A model generated the notes under the pieces. The model saw only the letters and a list, made by a program, of their open reading frames with translations. It ran no database searches and had not been told where the DNA came from. From Nocardia fluminea (GTDB lineage Bacteria; Actinomycetota; Actinomycetes; Mycobacteriales; Mycobacteriaceae), in contig NZ_PJMW01000002.1 of the NCBI RefSeq assembly GCF_002846365.1, forward strand, positions 558,001-622,000: DNA of 64,000 nt, in the 5' to 3' direction. Below, piece after piece: positions 1-8,213 of the stretch. Within the stretch, counting starts at the first letter, position 1. The number at the start of each line of letters is the position of its first letter. The position numbers were made by a program, and so were the translations under genes.

Positions 1-152
1 TCCCCGAATTCCGGGGCCGGGGAGTGGCGGCCGAGGTCGTGAAATACGGCCTCGACGACTCCCGCGAACACGGCTACCAGATCGTCCCCACCTGCTGGTA
101 CGTCGAAAAGTACATCGCCGAACACCCCGAATACGCCGAACTCGTCCCGTAA
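1..152 (+). CDS. GNAT-family N-acetyltransferase, C-terminal fragment
   Basis: The frame is open from the window edge to a TAA at 150-152, giving about 49 residues. It carries the GRGVA acetyl-CoA loop remnant followed by a V-P-x-C-x-Y-V stretch and a HPEY terminus. That ending is typical of the short YjdJ-type GNAT proteins. The start lies outside the window. It converges on the lipoprotein gene, with only about 10 nt between the stop codons. The substrate cannot be inferred. Confidence 0.75.
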   Translation, partial: PEFRGRGVAAEVVKYGLDDSREHGYQIVPTCWYVEKYIAEHPEYAELVP

Positions 153-162
153 TTCGACGCGG

Positions 163-855
163 TCATCGCGTCTCGTTCACCAGCCGGTCGACCGCGATCC
201 GGTAGACGTGGCCGAGCACGCCGATTTCGGCGGCCAAGCCCTGCTCGGGCATCGGGGGCAGGATCGCCAGGGCCGAGACGACATACTTGCCGACGCGAGC
301 TAAGTAGCGTTGCTGGCCGATCGGGGTCCGGGTCGGCGGTGCGTCGCCGATGCGCGTCTCCTGCGTTCCGGTCGTCCGGATGGCGACGCTTTCCGCGGCG
401 CCGGTTTTCGGTGGGTCCATCGCCGTGACCGCCATGCGCAATGTGCTGCCGGTACCGGTACGCGCCTCGACATCGGCGCAACGCCGCGCGAGGGTGGTCA
501 GCTCGGCCACCGACAGGTCGGATTCGACGATCTGCACGAGGAAGACGGCCGGGTTGGCGCCGGAAGTGACCGACTCTTTCGCACCGGCACCCACCGGATT
601 CTCGATCAGCGACCGACAGCTGTCGTCGGTGAAGGTGAGCGGTACCGCCGTGCCGGGCTGATCCGCGGAGATACTCTCCACCTTGCTCGGCATCGAATAC
701 CCCTCCGGATACTCCACCAGCCGCGGCAACGATTTCAGCGCCACGATCGCAGGCCGCTCCTCGGCACACCCCGCCGTCGCGAACGCCACCCCGACCAGCA
801 CCACCGCGGCCCGGCCAGCCCACCGATTTCGACAAACCCCAGCGACCGACGTCAT
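163..855 (-). CDS. Putative secreted lipoprotein
   Basis: This 230-residue protein has an N-terminal signal: basic residues, a hydrophobic stretch at about 14-28, then a lipobox-like A-T-A-G-C with the cysteine near residue 30. It is therefore probably lipid-anchored on the outer face of the cytoplasmic membrane. The mature part has two further cysteines (in DDSCRSL and ARRCADV) that could form a disulfide. It resembles the small actinobacterial lipoproteins of unknown function, and I recognise no catalytic motif. The 293 bp upstream separate it from fadE25 and I see no gene in them. Confidence 0.7.
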   Translation of the reverse strand: MTSVAGVCRNRWAGRAAVVLVGVAFATAGCAEERPAIVALKSLPRLVEYPEGYSMPSKVESISADQPGTAVPLTFTDDSCRSLIENPVGAGAKESVTSGANPAVFLVQIVESDLSVAELTTLARRCADVEARTGTGSTLRMAVTAMDPPKTGAAESVAIRTTGTQETRIGDAPPTRTPIGQQRYLARVGKYVVSALAILPPMPEQGLAAEIGVLGHVYRIAVDRLVNETR

Positions 856-1148
856 CCTCGAACCACCTCACGGGCCGGTACCTCCGGACCACTCGGTCGA
901 TCACGCTAACGGTGCGAGACGTCCTGGTCCGGCCGCTCGCGCCGAGTTATGGCATCTACCAAAGATTTCCGGATATCGACGTCAGCGGTCCAGCCGTCAC
1001 CACGTCTGCTGCCGACACGAATCACAGGTCTTTGCCCGTGCCCCGGACAGCAATCGACCGGGTGTTCCGGCCTACCCACCCTGAACGGCCTGTGGACGGC
1101 CTGGACGAGGAGGAACAGGCAATGTGAAACACCCGGTCGGTGCGGGAA

Positions 1149-2309
1149 TCAGCCCTTGAGCAGGTTGCGAGCCATCACCAGGCGCTGGATCTGGTTGGTG
1201 CCCTCGTAGATCTGGGTGATCTTGGCGTCGCGCATCATGCGCTCGACCGGGAAGTCGGTGGTGTAGCCGGCGCCGCCGAAGAGCTGGACGGCGTTGGTGG
1301 TGACCTCCATGGCCACGTCCGAGGCGAAGCACTTGGCGGCGGCGGAGATGAAGCCGAGGTTCGGCTCGCCACGCTCGGCGCGGGCGGCCGAGGTGTAGAC
1401 CATCAGGCGGGCGGCCTCGATCTTCATGGCCATGTCGGCCAGCATGAACTCGGTGTTCTGGAAGCTGGCGATGGTCTTGCCGAACTGCTTGCGATCCTTG
1501 GTGTAGGCGATCGCGGCGTCGAGTGCGCCCTGGGCCAGGCCGACGGCCTGCGCGCCGATGGTCGGGCGGGTGTGGTCGAGGGTCTGCAGCGCGGTCTTGA
1601 AGCCGGTGCCGGGCTCGCCGACGATGCGGTCGCCGGGGATGCGGCAGTTCTCGAAGTACAGCTCGGCGGTGGGCGAACCCTTGATGCCCAGCTTGTGCTC
1701 GAGCGGGCCGACCACGAAGCCCTCGTCGTCCTTGTGGACCAGGAACGAGGAGATGCCGTTGGCGCCCTTCTCGGCGTCGGTCACGGCCATCACGGTGTAC
1801 CAGGAAGACTTGCCGCCGTTGGTGATCCAGCACTTGGAGCCGTTGAGGATCCAGTCGTCGCCGTCGGCCTTGGCGCGGGTGCGCATCGCGGCGGCGTCGG
1901 AACCGGCCTCACGCTCGGACAGGGCGTAGGAGGCCATCTCGCCGTTGACGATGTCGGCCAGGACCTTGGTCTTGAGCTCTTCGGAGCCGTTGAGGATCAG
2001 GCCCATGGTGCCGAGCTTGTTCACGGCGGGGATCAGCGACGACGAGCCACAGACGCGGGCGACTTCCTCGATCACGATACAAGTGGCGACCGAGTCGGCA
2101 CCCTGGCCGCCGTAGGCCTCCGGCACGTGCACGGCGTTGAAGCCCGCGGCGTTGAGCGCGGTGAGCGCCTCCTCGGGGAAGCGAGCGTTGCCGTCGACGT
2201 CCTTGGCGTAGGGAGCGATTTCCTTCTCGGCGAGGCCGCGGATGGCGGCGCGCAGCTCGTCGTGGAAGTCCTCGAGCTTGAACAGATCGAAATCGGGGTT
2301 ACCAGCCAT
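1149..2309 (-). CDS. fadE25: Acyl-CoA dehydrogenase FadE25
   Basis: This 386-residue flavoprotein catalyses alpha,beta-dehydrogenation of acyl-CoA in beta-oxidation. It has the acyl-CoA dehydrogenase signatures: YALSEREAGSDAA and WITNGG in the middle domain, RKQFGK in the C-terminal domain, and the YEGTNQIQR terminus. It is close to M. tuberculosis FadE25 along its whole length. I start at the ATG at 2309 because it has an AGGAG 10 nt upstream and matches the family start (AGNPDFDLFKL); a longer open frame extends upstream. It follows a TetR gene on the same strand, and a strong dyad at 2433-2449 lies in its upstream region, so TetR control is likely. The exact chain-length substrate is unknown. 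Confidence 0.95.
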   Translation of the reverse strand: MAGNPDFDLFKLEDFHDELRAAIRGLAEKEIAPYAKDVDGNARFPEEALTALNAAGFNAVHVPEAYGGQGADSVATCIVIEEVARVCGSSSLIPAVNKLGTMGLILNGSEELKTKVLADIVNGEMASYALSEREAGSDAAAMRTRAKADGDDWILNGSKCWITNGGKSSWYTVMAVTDAEKGANGISSFLVHKDDEGFVVGPLEHKLGIKGSPTAELYFENCRIPGDRIVGEPGTGFKTALQTLDHTRPTIGAQAVGLAQGALDAAIAYTKDRKQFGKTIASFQNTEFMLADMAMKIEAARLMVYTSAARAERGEPNLGFISAAAKCFASDVAMEVTTNAVQLFGGAGYTTDFPVERMMRDAKITQIYEGTNQIQRLVMARNLLKG

Positions 2310-2432
2310 CGGGGGCACACTCCTGGTCGTGGTCGTGATCGCTGCGGTCTCACAGCGCGTGGCGTCGGCACGCAGTGCCAATCTACCGAGGATTATACGC
2401 GCGGCACTCTACCGCTACATGCGGATATATGG

Positions 2433-2449
2433 GTGGCACTCAGTGTCAC
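2433..2449. promoter_or_regulatory. Candidate TetR operator upstream of fadE25
   Basis: GTGGCACT-C-AGTGTCAC is a near-perfect 17-bp dyad with one mismatched pair and a single central base. It lies between the TetR stop and fadE25, about 125 nt upstream of the fadE25 start. Its size and symmetry suit a TetR-family dimer. Binding by the adjacent TetR is inference. Confidence 0.5.
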
Positions 2450-2477
2450 CACCGAGCGCTGCGGCGCCGGGTGGCGC

Positions 2478-3140
2478 TCACAGGTTACCGAGGCGAGCGG
2501 TGAGCAGATCGGCCACCTTGCGTGGCGGCATGTCGCGGGGGAACACCGCCAGCACCAGCTCGCCGGGCTCGGTCGGCGCCCGGCGGCCACGCGGGATCAT
2601 CGCCAGTTCGGTGCGCAGATCGGCGACCGCCGCCCCCGATTCGCCGCGCACCATCCGGCGCAGCAAGTAGTTGTGGGTGGCGGTGACAGCGGCCGTGTAC
2701 TGCACCCGAGCCAGATCGGGCACCTCCGGCAACCGGCCGCGCAGGAACTCGGTGAACAGCCGTTCGTACCGGAACACCGTCACGATCTCGCGCTCACGCA
2801 ACGCGGGCACCCGCCGCACCACCTGATACCGCCGCGCCGCGATGTCACGCCATTGCGTGAACCGCTCGAACACCCCGATCACGGCCTCGCACACCGCGTC
2901 CCACGGATCCCCGCCGCCTACTCCCTCCAGGAATTCCTGCGCCGAGGCCAGCTGGAACTCGTGATCGGCGAAGATCACATCCTCTTTGGACCGGAACTGC
3001 CGGAAGAAGGTCCGCCGCGAGATCCCCGCCGCCACCGCGATCTCATCCACCGTCGTCGCCTCGTACCCCCGCTCGGCGAACAACCGCAACGCCTGATCAA
3101 CCACCGTGAGCCGAAACTGCGCCGCATCATCGTGTGCCAC
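2478..3140 (-). CDS. TetR-family transcriptional regulator
   Basis: The N-terminal HTH is clear: ALRLFAERGYEATTVDEIAVAAGISRRTFFRQF, with a recognition helix typical of TetR. An alpha-helical ligand/dimer domain follows. The GTG at 3140 is chosen because a -10-like TACGGT lies 8 nt upstream (3149-3154), as in many leaderless genes here. An alternative ATG at 3161 lies within the end of the neighbouring insertion sequence, and its GGAGG directly abuts the ATG, which is too close. Length is about 220 residues. It precedes fadE25 and probably regulates it. The insertion sequence has replaced DNA upstream of its -10, so its expression may be altered. Ligand unknown; an acyl-CoA is a reasonable guess. 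Confidence 0.88.
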   Translation of the reverse strand: MAHDDAAQFRLTVVDQALRLFAERGYEATTVDEIAVAAGISRRTFFRQFRSKEDVIFADHEFQLASAQEFLEGVGGGDPWDAVCEAVIGVFERFTQWRDIAARRYQVVRRVPALREREIVTVFRYERLFTEFLRGRLPEVPDLARVQYTAAVTATHNYLLRRMVRGESGAAVADLRTELAMIPRGRRAPTEPGELVLAVFPRDMPPRKVADLLTARLGNL

Positions 3141-3148
3141 GGGGGTCA

Positions 3149-3154
3149 ACCGTA
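3149..3154 (-). promoter_or_regulatory. -10 element of the TetR gene
   Basis: TACGGT lies 8 nt upstream of the GTG at 3140. It is the last native sequence before the insertion-sequence end at about 3155. Confidence 0.35.
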
Positions 3155-3290
3155 TTGACATCCTCCCGGACGTGAACGACCGGGATCCCTACCAGACCTT
3201 CCGGTCCTTCGATGGGTTCTTGTTTCACAGGGACGAGCCATCCGCTAGGCGGCTGGACTTTCCGTTCCTCCGCAAGCGTTTAGCCTCTCG
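3155..3290 (-). ncRNA. Possible omega RNA (reRNA) region of the TnpB element
   Basis: In TnpB systems the guide RNA scaffold overlaps the 3' end of tnpB and the element's right end, and the adjacent flank serves as guide. Here that region contains the right-end hairpin (3165-3184) and ends at GGATGTCAA. The predicted guide would be the TetR promoter and start. This is inference from position and hairpin only; limits are approximate and there is no evidence of expression. Confidence 0.3.
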
Positions 3291-4392
3291 GCCTGCCCGG
3301 CCGCGAGGATATTGATCGCCGCGTTCAGGTCACGGTTGTGGTGCGCGCCGCACACACAGATCCACTCCCGAACATGCAACGGCTTCTTCTCACTTACTTC
3401 ACCACACACTGAACACAGCCGGGTCGACGGGAACCAACGATCGACCTTGGCGAACGTTCGCCCATGCCGGGCAGCCTTCTCCGTCAACATACGGATGAAC
3501 ATTCCCCACCCAGCGTCGTGTACCGCCTTCGCCAGCCGGGTGCGAGCGAGACCTTTCACGCACAGATCCTCGACAAATACCGCTTGGTTGTCGAGGAAGA
3601 TCGTCGTGGAGTGTTTGTGCGCCCAGTCCCGTCGTGTGTCAGCGACTTTCGCGTGCAACTTCGCAACACGCATCCGCGCCTTCGTCCGGTTGCTGGAACC
3701 TTAGTCCTTGCGGGACATCGCCTTCTGCGCCTTCATCAATCGACGTTCGGCACGGCGCAGGAGACGCGGAGAGACGATCGTCTTACCGTCCGACAACACC
3801 GCGAACGTCGCCAGCCCCAAGTCGATACCGACCTCGGACGTCGCGGCCGGAAGCACTGCCTGGTCCACCTCGACAACGAAAGACGCGAAGTACCGACCGG
3901 AGGGGTCCTTGGTGATCGTGACCGACGACGGATCCGACGGCAGCTCCCTGGACCACCGAACGTCGAGTTCCCCGACCTTTGCAACATACAGCCGTCGGTT
4001 GGGCCGCATTCTGAAACCGTTGCGGGTGAACCGAATTGATTGCCTACCGTCCTTCCGTGACCGGAATCGAGGCGGTAGCGTCTTGGCGCCCTTACGTTTA
4101 CCGCTGGTAGACGCGAAGAAATTGCGATAGGCGGCGTGTAGATCACCCAGCGCCTGAACCAGAACCACCGACAAGACCTCGGCCAGCCTGCACGTTCGGG
4201 AGTCTTCTTCGCGGCCGTGATCACCCGCGACTGCAACGTCGAGTCTCTGATGTATGGCTGCCCTGCGGCGTAGGCAAGCTGTCGAGCACGCAAGCCATCG
4301 TTGAACACCACCCGCGCACATCCGAACGCGCGAGCCAACGAGTTCTGTTGGCCGAGCGTCGGGTAGACGCGAAAGTTGTACCGGAGCTGCAC
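3245..4392 (-). pseudogene. tnpB: tnpB-like RNA-guided nuclease pseudogene
   Basis: Three pieces add up to one TnpB. The N-terminal piece starts with a GTG at 4392 (QLRYNFRVYPT). The middle piece has the RuvC-I motif EVGIDLGLATFAV. The C-terminal piece has RuvC-II (VEDLCVKGL), the zinc finger CSVCG...CVCG and RuvC-III (HNRDLNAAINI). Two lesions separate them. A single-base deletion near 4188 sits where TPERAWLAEV is expected. An in-frame TAA at 3701-3703 lies between SRKD and GSSNR, probably a former lysine codon. All catalytic carboxylates remain, so the decay looks recent. TnpB proteins cut DNA guided by omega RNA. Two independent lesions make a sequencing error unlikely, but reads should be checked. 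Confidence 0.85.
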
Positions 4393-4536
4393 GAGCCGAT
4401 CGTATCGCCGAGGCAACAGCGGCCTCCGCGTGCCCAGCGGGCCGAAGACGTGGTCGGCAGCGATCTCGGTCCGGGCCACCATCGCGGCATGGCGGTGGTG
4501 GCGATCACGATCTATCGCGTCTCGTAATCGGCTGCT

Positions 4537-5046
4537 TCAGCTGCCCAGCAGTTTGGTGCGCAGGGCTTCGTCCTTGTCGAGGACCATTTTCTCGAGACCG
4601 GCCTGGAACTGTTCCATGCGGGTGCGCAGGGACTCGTCGGAGGTGCCGAGGATGCGGGCTGCCAGCAGGCCCGCGTTGCGGGCGCCGCCGATGGAGACAG
4701 TGGCTACCGGGACGCCCGCGGGCATCTGGACGATGGAGAGCAGCGAGTCCATGCCGTCGAGGTATTTCAGGGGGACGGGGACGCCGATGACGGGCAGCGG
4801 GGTGGCCGAGGCGACCATGCCGGGGAGGTGGGCGGCGCCGCCCGCGCCCGCGATGATCACCTTCAGGCCGCGGCCCGCGGCTTCACGGGCGTAGTCGAGC
4901 ATGCGCTGGGGGGTGCGGTGGGCGGAGACGACGCCGACCTCGAAGCGGATGCCGAATTCGGCCAGGGCCTCGGCGGCGGCTTCCATGGTCGGCCAGTCGG
5001 AGTCGCTGCCCATGATCAGGCCGACCTGGGGTCCGTTGGTGCTCAC
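4537..5046 (-). CDS. purE: N5-carboxyaminoimidazole ribonucleotide mutase PurE
   Basis: PurE (169 residues) converts N5-CAIR to CAIR in de novo purine synthesis. It has the class I PurE motifs GSDSDW near residue 13, VVSAHRTP, and [13 protein letters not shown]. The length is usual for the bacterial enzyme. It lies 43 nt downstream of purK on the same strand, so the two form an operon carrying out consecutive steps. The insertion sequence lies just beyond its stop codon and does not damage it. Confidence 0.97.
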   Translation of the reverse strand: MSTNGPQVGLIMGSDSDWPTMEAAAEALAEFGIRFEVGVVSAHRTPQRMLDYAREAAGRGLKVIIAGAGGAAHLPGMVASATPLPVIGVPVPLKYLDGMDSLLSIVQMPAGVPVATVSIGGARNAGLLAARILGTSDESLRTRMEQFQAGLEKMVLDKDEALRTKLLGS

Positions 5047-5089
5047 GTGGGTTCCTTAGGAGTCGAGAACTGTGGTGGCGGAAGTGTTT

Positions 5090-6313
5090 TCACTCGCCGT
5101 GCGGGTCCCAGCCGTCGGTCCAGACGGCATGCGACATCCAGTGCGCCGCCCGCTCGGCTTTCTCGCGGACCTCGGTGGCGTCGTCGCCGAGGATGTTGAT
5201 GTGACCGATCTTGCGGTCGGGGCGTTCGCCCTTGCCGTAGAGATGCACCTTGGCCTCGGGGAGGCGAGCGAACAGATGGTGCAGGCGTTCGTCCATCGAC
5301 ATCTCGGGCGCCTCGGCCGCACCGAGGATGTTCGCCATCACCGTCACCGGGGCGAGCGGCGTCGTATCACCGAGCGGGTAGTCCAGGACCGCGCGCAGGT
5401 GCTGCTCGAACTGGCCGGTGCAGGCGCCGTCCATGCCCCAGTGGCCGGAGTTGTGCGGGCGCATGGCGAGCTCGTTCACCAGCAGTTCGCCGTCGTGGGT
5501 CTCGAACAGCTCCACGGCCATGACTCCCACCACACCGAGACCCGCGGCGAGTTCGAGCGCCATGGTCTCCGCGCGCGCGGCGAGGTCCTCGTCCAGGTCC
5601 TGGGCGGGCGCGATCACCACGGCGCACTGACCGTTGCGCTGCACGGTCTCCACGACCGGCCAGGTCGCGGCCTGCCCGAACGGCGAACGCGCGACCATCG
5701 CCGACAGCTCACGCTTCAAGGAGACCTTCGACTCGGCCAGCAGCCGCACGCCGTGCGCAAGCTGGTCGGTGACCAACCGGGTGGCCTCGGCGGCGTCGGC
5801 GGGCATCCACACGCCGCGACCGTCGTAGCCGCCGCGCACGGCCTTCAGCACGAACGGCCAGCCGTGCTCGTCACCGAAGGCCACCGCGTCCTCGACAGCG
5901 TCGACCGCGACGAACGCCGGGACCGGCAGACCCAGCGCGGACAGCTTCGTCCGCATGGCCAGCTTGTCCTGGGCGAAGATCAGCGCCTGCGGCGGCGGTG
6001 CCACGTTCACGCCCTCGGCGACCAGCACCTCGAGGTGCTCGGTCGGCACGTGCTCGTGATCGAAGGTCAGCGCGTGCGAACCGCGCGCGGCCTCGCGCAG
6101 CGCGGACAGGTCGTCGTGGCTGCCGAACACGATGTCGGGGGTGACCTGGGCGGCGGGGTCGTCCGGCCGCTCGGCGAGCGCCCGTAGACGCTGGCCCAAG
6201 GCCACCGCGGCCTGGTGCGTCATGCGCGCGAGCTGGCCCCCACCGACCATCGTGACGGTGGGCATGGCTGACGGATCGAATGAACGTGCACTCACGTCGT
6301 GCAATGTTGTCAT
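5090..6313 (-). CDS. purK: N5-carboxyaminoimidazole ribonucleotide synthase PurK
   Basis: PurK is an ATP-grasp enzyme that carboxylates AIR to N5-CAIR using ATP and bicarbonate, feeding PurE. Motifs visible are MVGGGQLARM at the N terminus, KAVRGGYDGRGVW in the ATP-grasp domain, and MRPHNSGHW near the C terminus. I start at the ATG at 6313 (MTTLHDVS, 407 residues), which leaves an N-terminal tail like that of mycobacterial PurK. An upstream start at 6343 and an internal ATG at 6265 are also possible. Its 5' end faces the divergent gtrA-like gene, about 40 nt away, so the promoters must overlap. Confidence 0.95.
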   Translation of the reverse strand: MTTLHDVSARSFDPSAMPTVTMVGGGQLARMTHQAAVALGQRLRALAERPDDPAAQVTPDIVFGSHDDLSALREAARGSHALTFDHEHVPTEHLEVLVAEGVNVAPPPQALIFAQDKLAMRTKLSALGLPVPAFVAVDAVEDAVAFGDEHGWPFVLKAVRGGYDGRGVWMPADAAEATRLVTDQLAHGVRLLAESKVSLKRELSAMVARSPFGQAATWPVVETVQRNGQCAVVIAPAQDLDEDLAARAETMALELAAGLGVVGVMAVELFETHDGELLVNELAMRPHNSGHWGMDGACTGQFEQHLRAVLDYPLGDTTPLAPVTVMANILGAAEAPEMSMDERLHHLFARLPEAKVHLYGKGERPDRKIGHINILGDDATEVREKAERAAHWMSHAVWTDGWDPHGE

Positions 6314-6338
6314 GTCGAATGCGAATGTTCGCGACCGG

Positions 6339-6344
6339 TACACT
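6339..6344 (+). promoter_or_regulatory. -10 element, leaderless gtrA-like gene
   Basis: TACACT lies 8 nt upstream of the GTG at 6353, with no Shine-Dalgarno between. The arrangement is identical to accD5. Confidence 0.5.
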
Positions 6345-6352
6345 CGGAACTC

Positions 6353-6898
6353 GTGTCAATCGTCGACGACGTGGTCAGCGTCCTACCCCCGCGCCTGCGA
6401 GAAATCGCGATCAGGCATAAAGAGCTGATCAAATTCGCCCTCGTCGGCGCCACGACGTTCGTGATCGACAGCGGCCTGTACTACCTCCTGAAATGGACGA
6501 TTCTCGCCGACAAGCCACTCACCGCCAAGATCATCTCGGGCGTGGTGGCGGTGATCGCCTCCTACATCCTCAACCGGGAATGGTCGTTCAAGAATCGGGG
6601 CGGCCGGGAGAAGCATCACGAGGCGCTGCTGTTCTTCGGAGTGAGCGGGATCGGCGTGGTCCTGGCCAATATCCCGCTGTGGATCTCGATCTACGGACTC
6701 GACCTGCGTGAGCCGCATGTGAGCTTCATGGTCGCGAACGTGGCCGATTTCTTCAGCGCGTTCATCATCGGCAACCTGTTGCAGATGGCGTTCCGTTTCT
6801 GGGCGATGCGGCGATGGGTGTTCCCCGACGAGATCGACGAGATCGTCGCCGAATTCGAGGAACTGGTCGTCGAGGAAGAGCAGCTCGGCCACACCTGA
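6353..6898 (+). CDS. GtrA-family membrane protein
   Basis: This 181-residue protein has four predicted membrane segments. They are preceded by the family signature RHKELIKFALVGATTFVIDSGLYYLL at about 22-48 and include the conserved LNREWSFKNRGG segment. GtrA proteins help move polyprenyl-phosphate-linked sugars across the membrane or otherwise assist cell-wall glycan synthesis. The position next to purK matches M. tuberculosis Rv3277. The GTG start at 6353 is preferred over an in-frame ATG at 6299, because the latter would add a cysteine-rich tail overlapping purK and because of the TACACT hexamer 8 nt upstream. It converges with the histidine kinase gene with a 1-nt gap. Confidence 0.88.
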   Translation: MSIVDDVVSVLPPRLREIAIRHKELIKFALVGATTFVIDSGLYYLLKWTILADKPLTAKIISGVVAVIASYILNREWSFKNRGGREKHHEALLFFGVSGIGVVLANIPLWISIYGLDLREPHVSFMVANVADFFSAFIIGNLLQMAFRFWAMRRWVFPDEIDEIVAEFEELVVEEEQLGHT

Positions 6899-6899
6899 G

Positions 6900-8207
6900 T
6901 CAGCGCGGCTCGGTGAGCGTCGCGTTCTGCGGGCGGTTGAGCTTGGAACCGAGGAACACCGCGAACAGAGCCGGACGACGCCGCTGCAGCTCGAGCCGGC
7001 CGCCATCGGCCTCGACCAGCGCGCGGGCCAGTGCGAGACCGACACCGGTCGACCCGCCCGCGGAGAACCCACGATCGAAGATGTGCGGCGCGAGTTCGTC
7101 GCGGATCCCCTCGCCCTCGTCGGACACCTCCACGCAGATCAGGGGGTCGCGAGAGCTCATCGTCGGGACGGTGCGCACCGAGATCGTGCAGGTGCCGTCA
7201 CCGTGCATCAGGGCGTTGTCGACCAGCACCGCGACGGCCTCGCGCAGCCGCGAACCGGTGATCGGGGCCTGCAGGGACTCGTCGCCGAGCAGGAGCAGTT
7301 CGCGCCCGGTCTCGTGGAACGGATGGGTCCACTCGGTGACGACACCGCGCAGTTCCGCCATCACCGGCACCGGATCGCGGTCGGTGGCGTCCTCGTCGCG
7401 GGAGGCGCGGACCAGGTCGTCGATGGCGTCGGTGAGCCGGTCGACCTGCGCCATCGCCTCCTCCGCCTCGTGCACCACCTCCGGGTCGGCGTGGGTGGAC
7501 AACTCGTCCAGCCGCAAGCGAACGGCGGTCAGGCGGCTGCGTAGCTGGTGGGAAACGTCGGCCACCAGCGCGTGCTCGCGTTGCAGGCGGCCCGCGATCT
7601 CGACGGTCGCCGAATCGAGCACATCGGAGACCCGGTCCAGCTCGGCGATGCCGTGGCGGCGCGGATCGGGCCGGAAGTCGCCCATCGCCAGCCGGGCGGC
7701 CCGCGCGGCCACATCGCGCAGCGGGTCGGCGACGCGGCGCGCGGTCACCACCGCGACCGAGAACGCCGCACCGAGCGAGGCGAGCACGGCCAGCGCCACC
7801 GCGGCGACCGCCTGCTCCTGCCGGGATTGCATCGGCCCGGCGGGGACCTCGAGCCGCAGCGAACCGGACGTGCCCATCGACAGCGACTCGACCAGCGGAT
7901 CGGTCACCTCCGCGACGCCGATATCGGTGCGCGCGGCATTGTCTTGCGGGGCCGGGTAGACGATGGTGAGCTTGCCGCCCTCGGGGACCAGCGCGCTCAT
8001 GGCGCGCACGTCGAGACCGTCGTGAACGGTCCCGTCGACGCGTTCCTGGGCGATCACCTCGGTCGAGATCCGATCCAGGCGACTCTGTAGATCATTGCGG
8101 GTGATGTCCTCGACCCACAGCCACGCGGTGTAGATCAGCGGCACGCCGAGCACCACCGTGGTGATGGTCAGCACGGTCAGAATCGAACGCAGAATGCGGC
8201 GGCGCAC
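6900..8207 (-). CDS. Two-component sensor histidine kinase
   Basis: The protein is 435 residues. It has a first membrane segment at about 8-31, an extracytoplasmic sensor region to about 131, and a second membrane segment at 132-155. Then come a HAMP domain, the dimerisation/phosphoacceptor helix with His220 in VADVSHQLR, an N-box (VLVDNALMHG), a G-box (DEGEGI) and a GVGLALARALVEADGG segment. It should autophosphorylate and signal to the response regulator 6 nt upstream on the same strand. The signal is unknown. The pair is not found at this place in M. tuberculosis, so it is an insertion into the conserved block. Confidence 0.93.
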   Translation of the reverse strand: MRRRILRSILTVLTITTVVLGVPLIYTAWLWVEDITRNDLQSRLDRISTEVIAQERVDGTVHDGLDVRAMSALVPEGGKLTIVYPAPQDNAARTDIGVAEVTDPLVESLSMGTSGSLRLEVPAGPMQSRQEQAVAAVALAVLASLGAAFSVAVVTARRVADPLRDVAARAARLAMGDFRPDPRRHGIAELDRVSDVLDSATVEIAGRLQREHALVADVSHQLRSRLTAVRLRLDELSTHADPEVVHEAEEAMAQVDRLTDAIDDLVRASRDEDATDRDPVPVMAELRGVVTEWTHPFHETGRELLLLGDESLQAPITGSRLREAVAVLVDNALMHGDGTCTISVRTVPTMSSRDPLICVEVSDEGEGIRDELAPHIFDRGFSAGGSTGVGLALARALVEADGGRLELQRRRPALFAVFLGSKLNRPQNATLTEPR

Positions 8208-8213
8208 TGCTCG

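Larger units (their letters stand above)
3155..4530 (-). mobile_element. IS200/IS605-group TnpB-only insertion sequence, decayed (left end approximate)
   Basis: The element carries only a tnpB-like gene, with no tnpA transposase. Its right end is at about 3155: reading the minus strand it ends in GGGAGGATGTCAA, preceded by a strong subterminal hairpin at 3165-3184 (CCCGGACGT/ACGACCGGG, 2-nt loop). This is the usual right end of IS1341-type elements. I could not define the left end. It lies between the tnpB start (4392) and the purE stop (4537). M. tuberculosis has fadE25 and purE adjacent, so both this element and the TetR gene interrupt an otherwise conserved junction. Confidence 0.7.

Noticed and set aside
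1140..3158. A 672-codon open frame on the plus strand opposite fadE25 and the TetR gene
   Set aside because: The composition is that of an antisense shadow, and it crosses two well-supported genes.
3155..4530. The TnpB element as a type V CRISPR-Cas locus
   Set aside because: The protein size and the element ends are those of an IS200/IS605 TnpB, and no repeat array is present.
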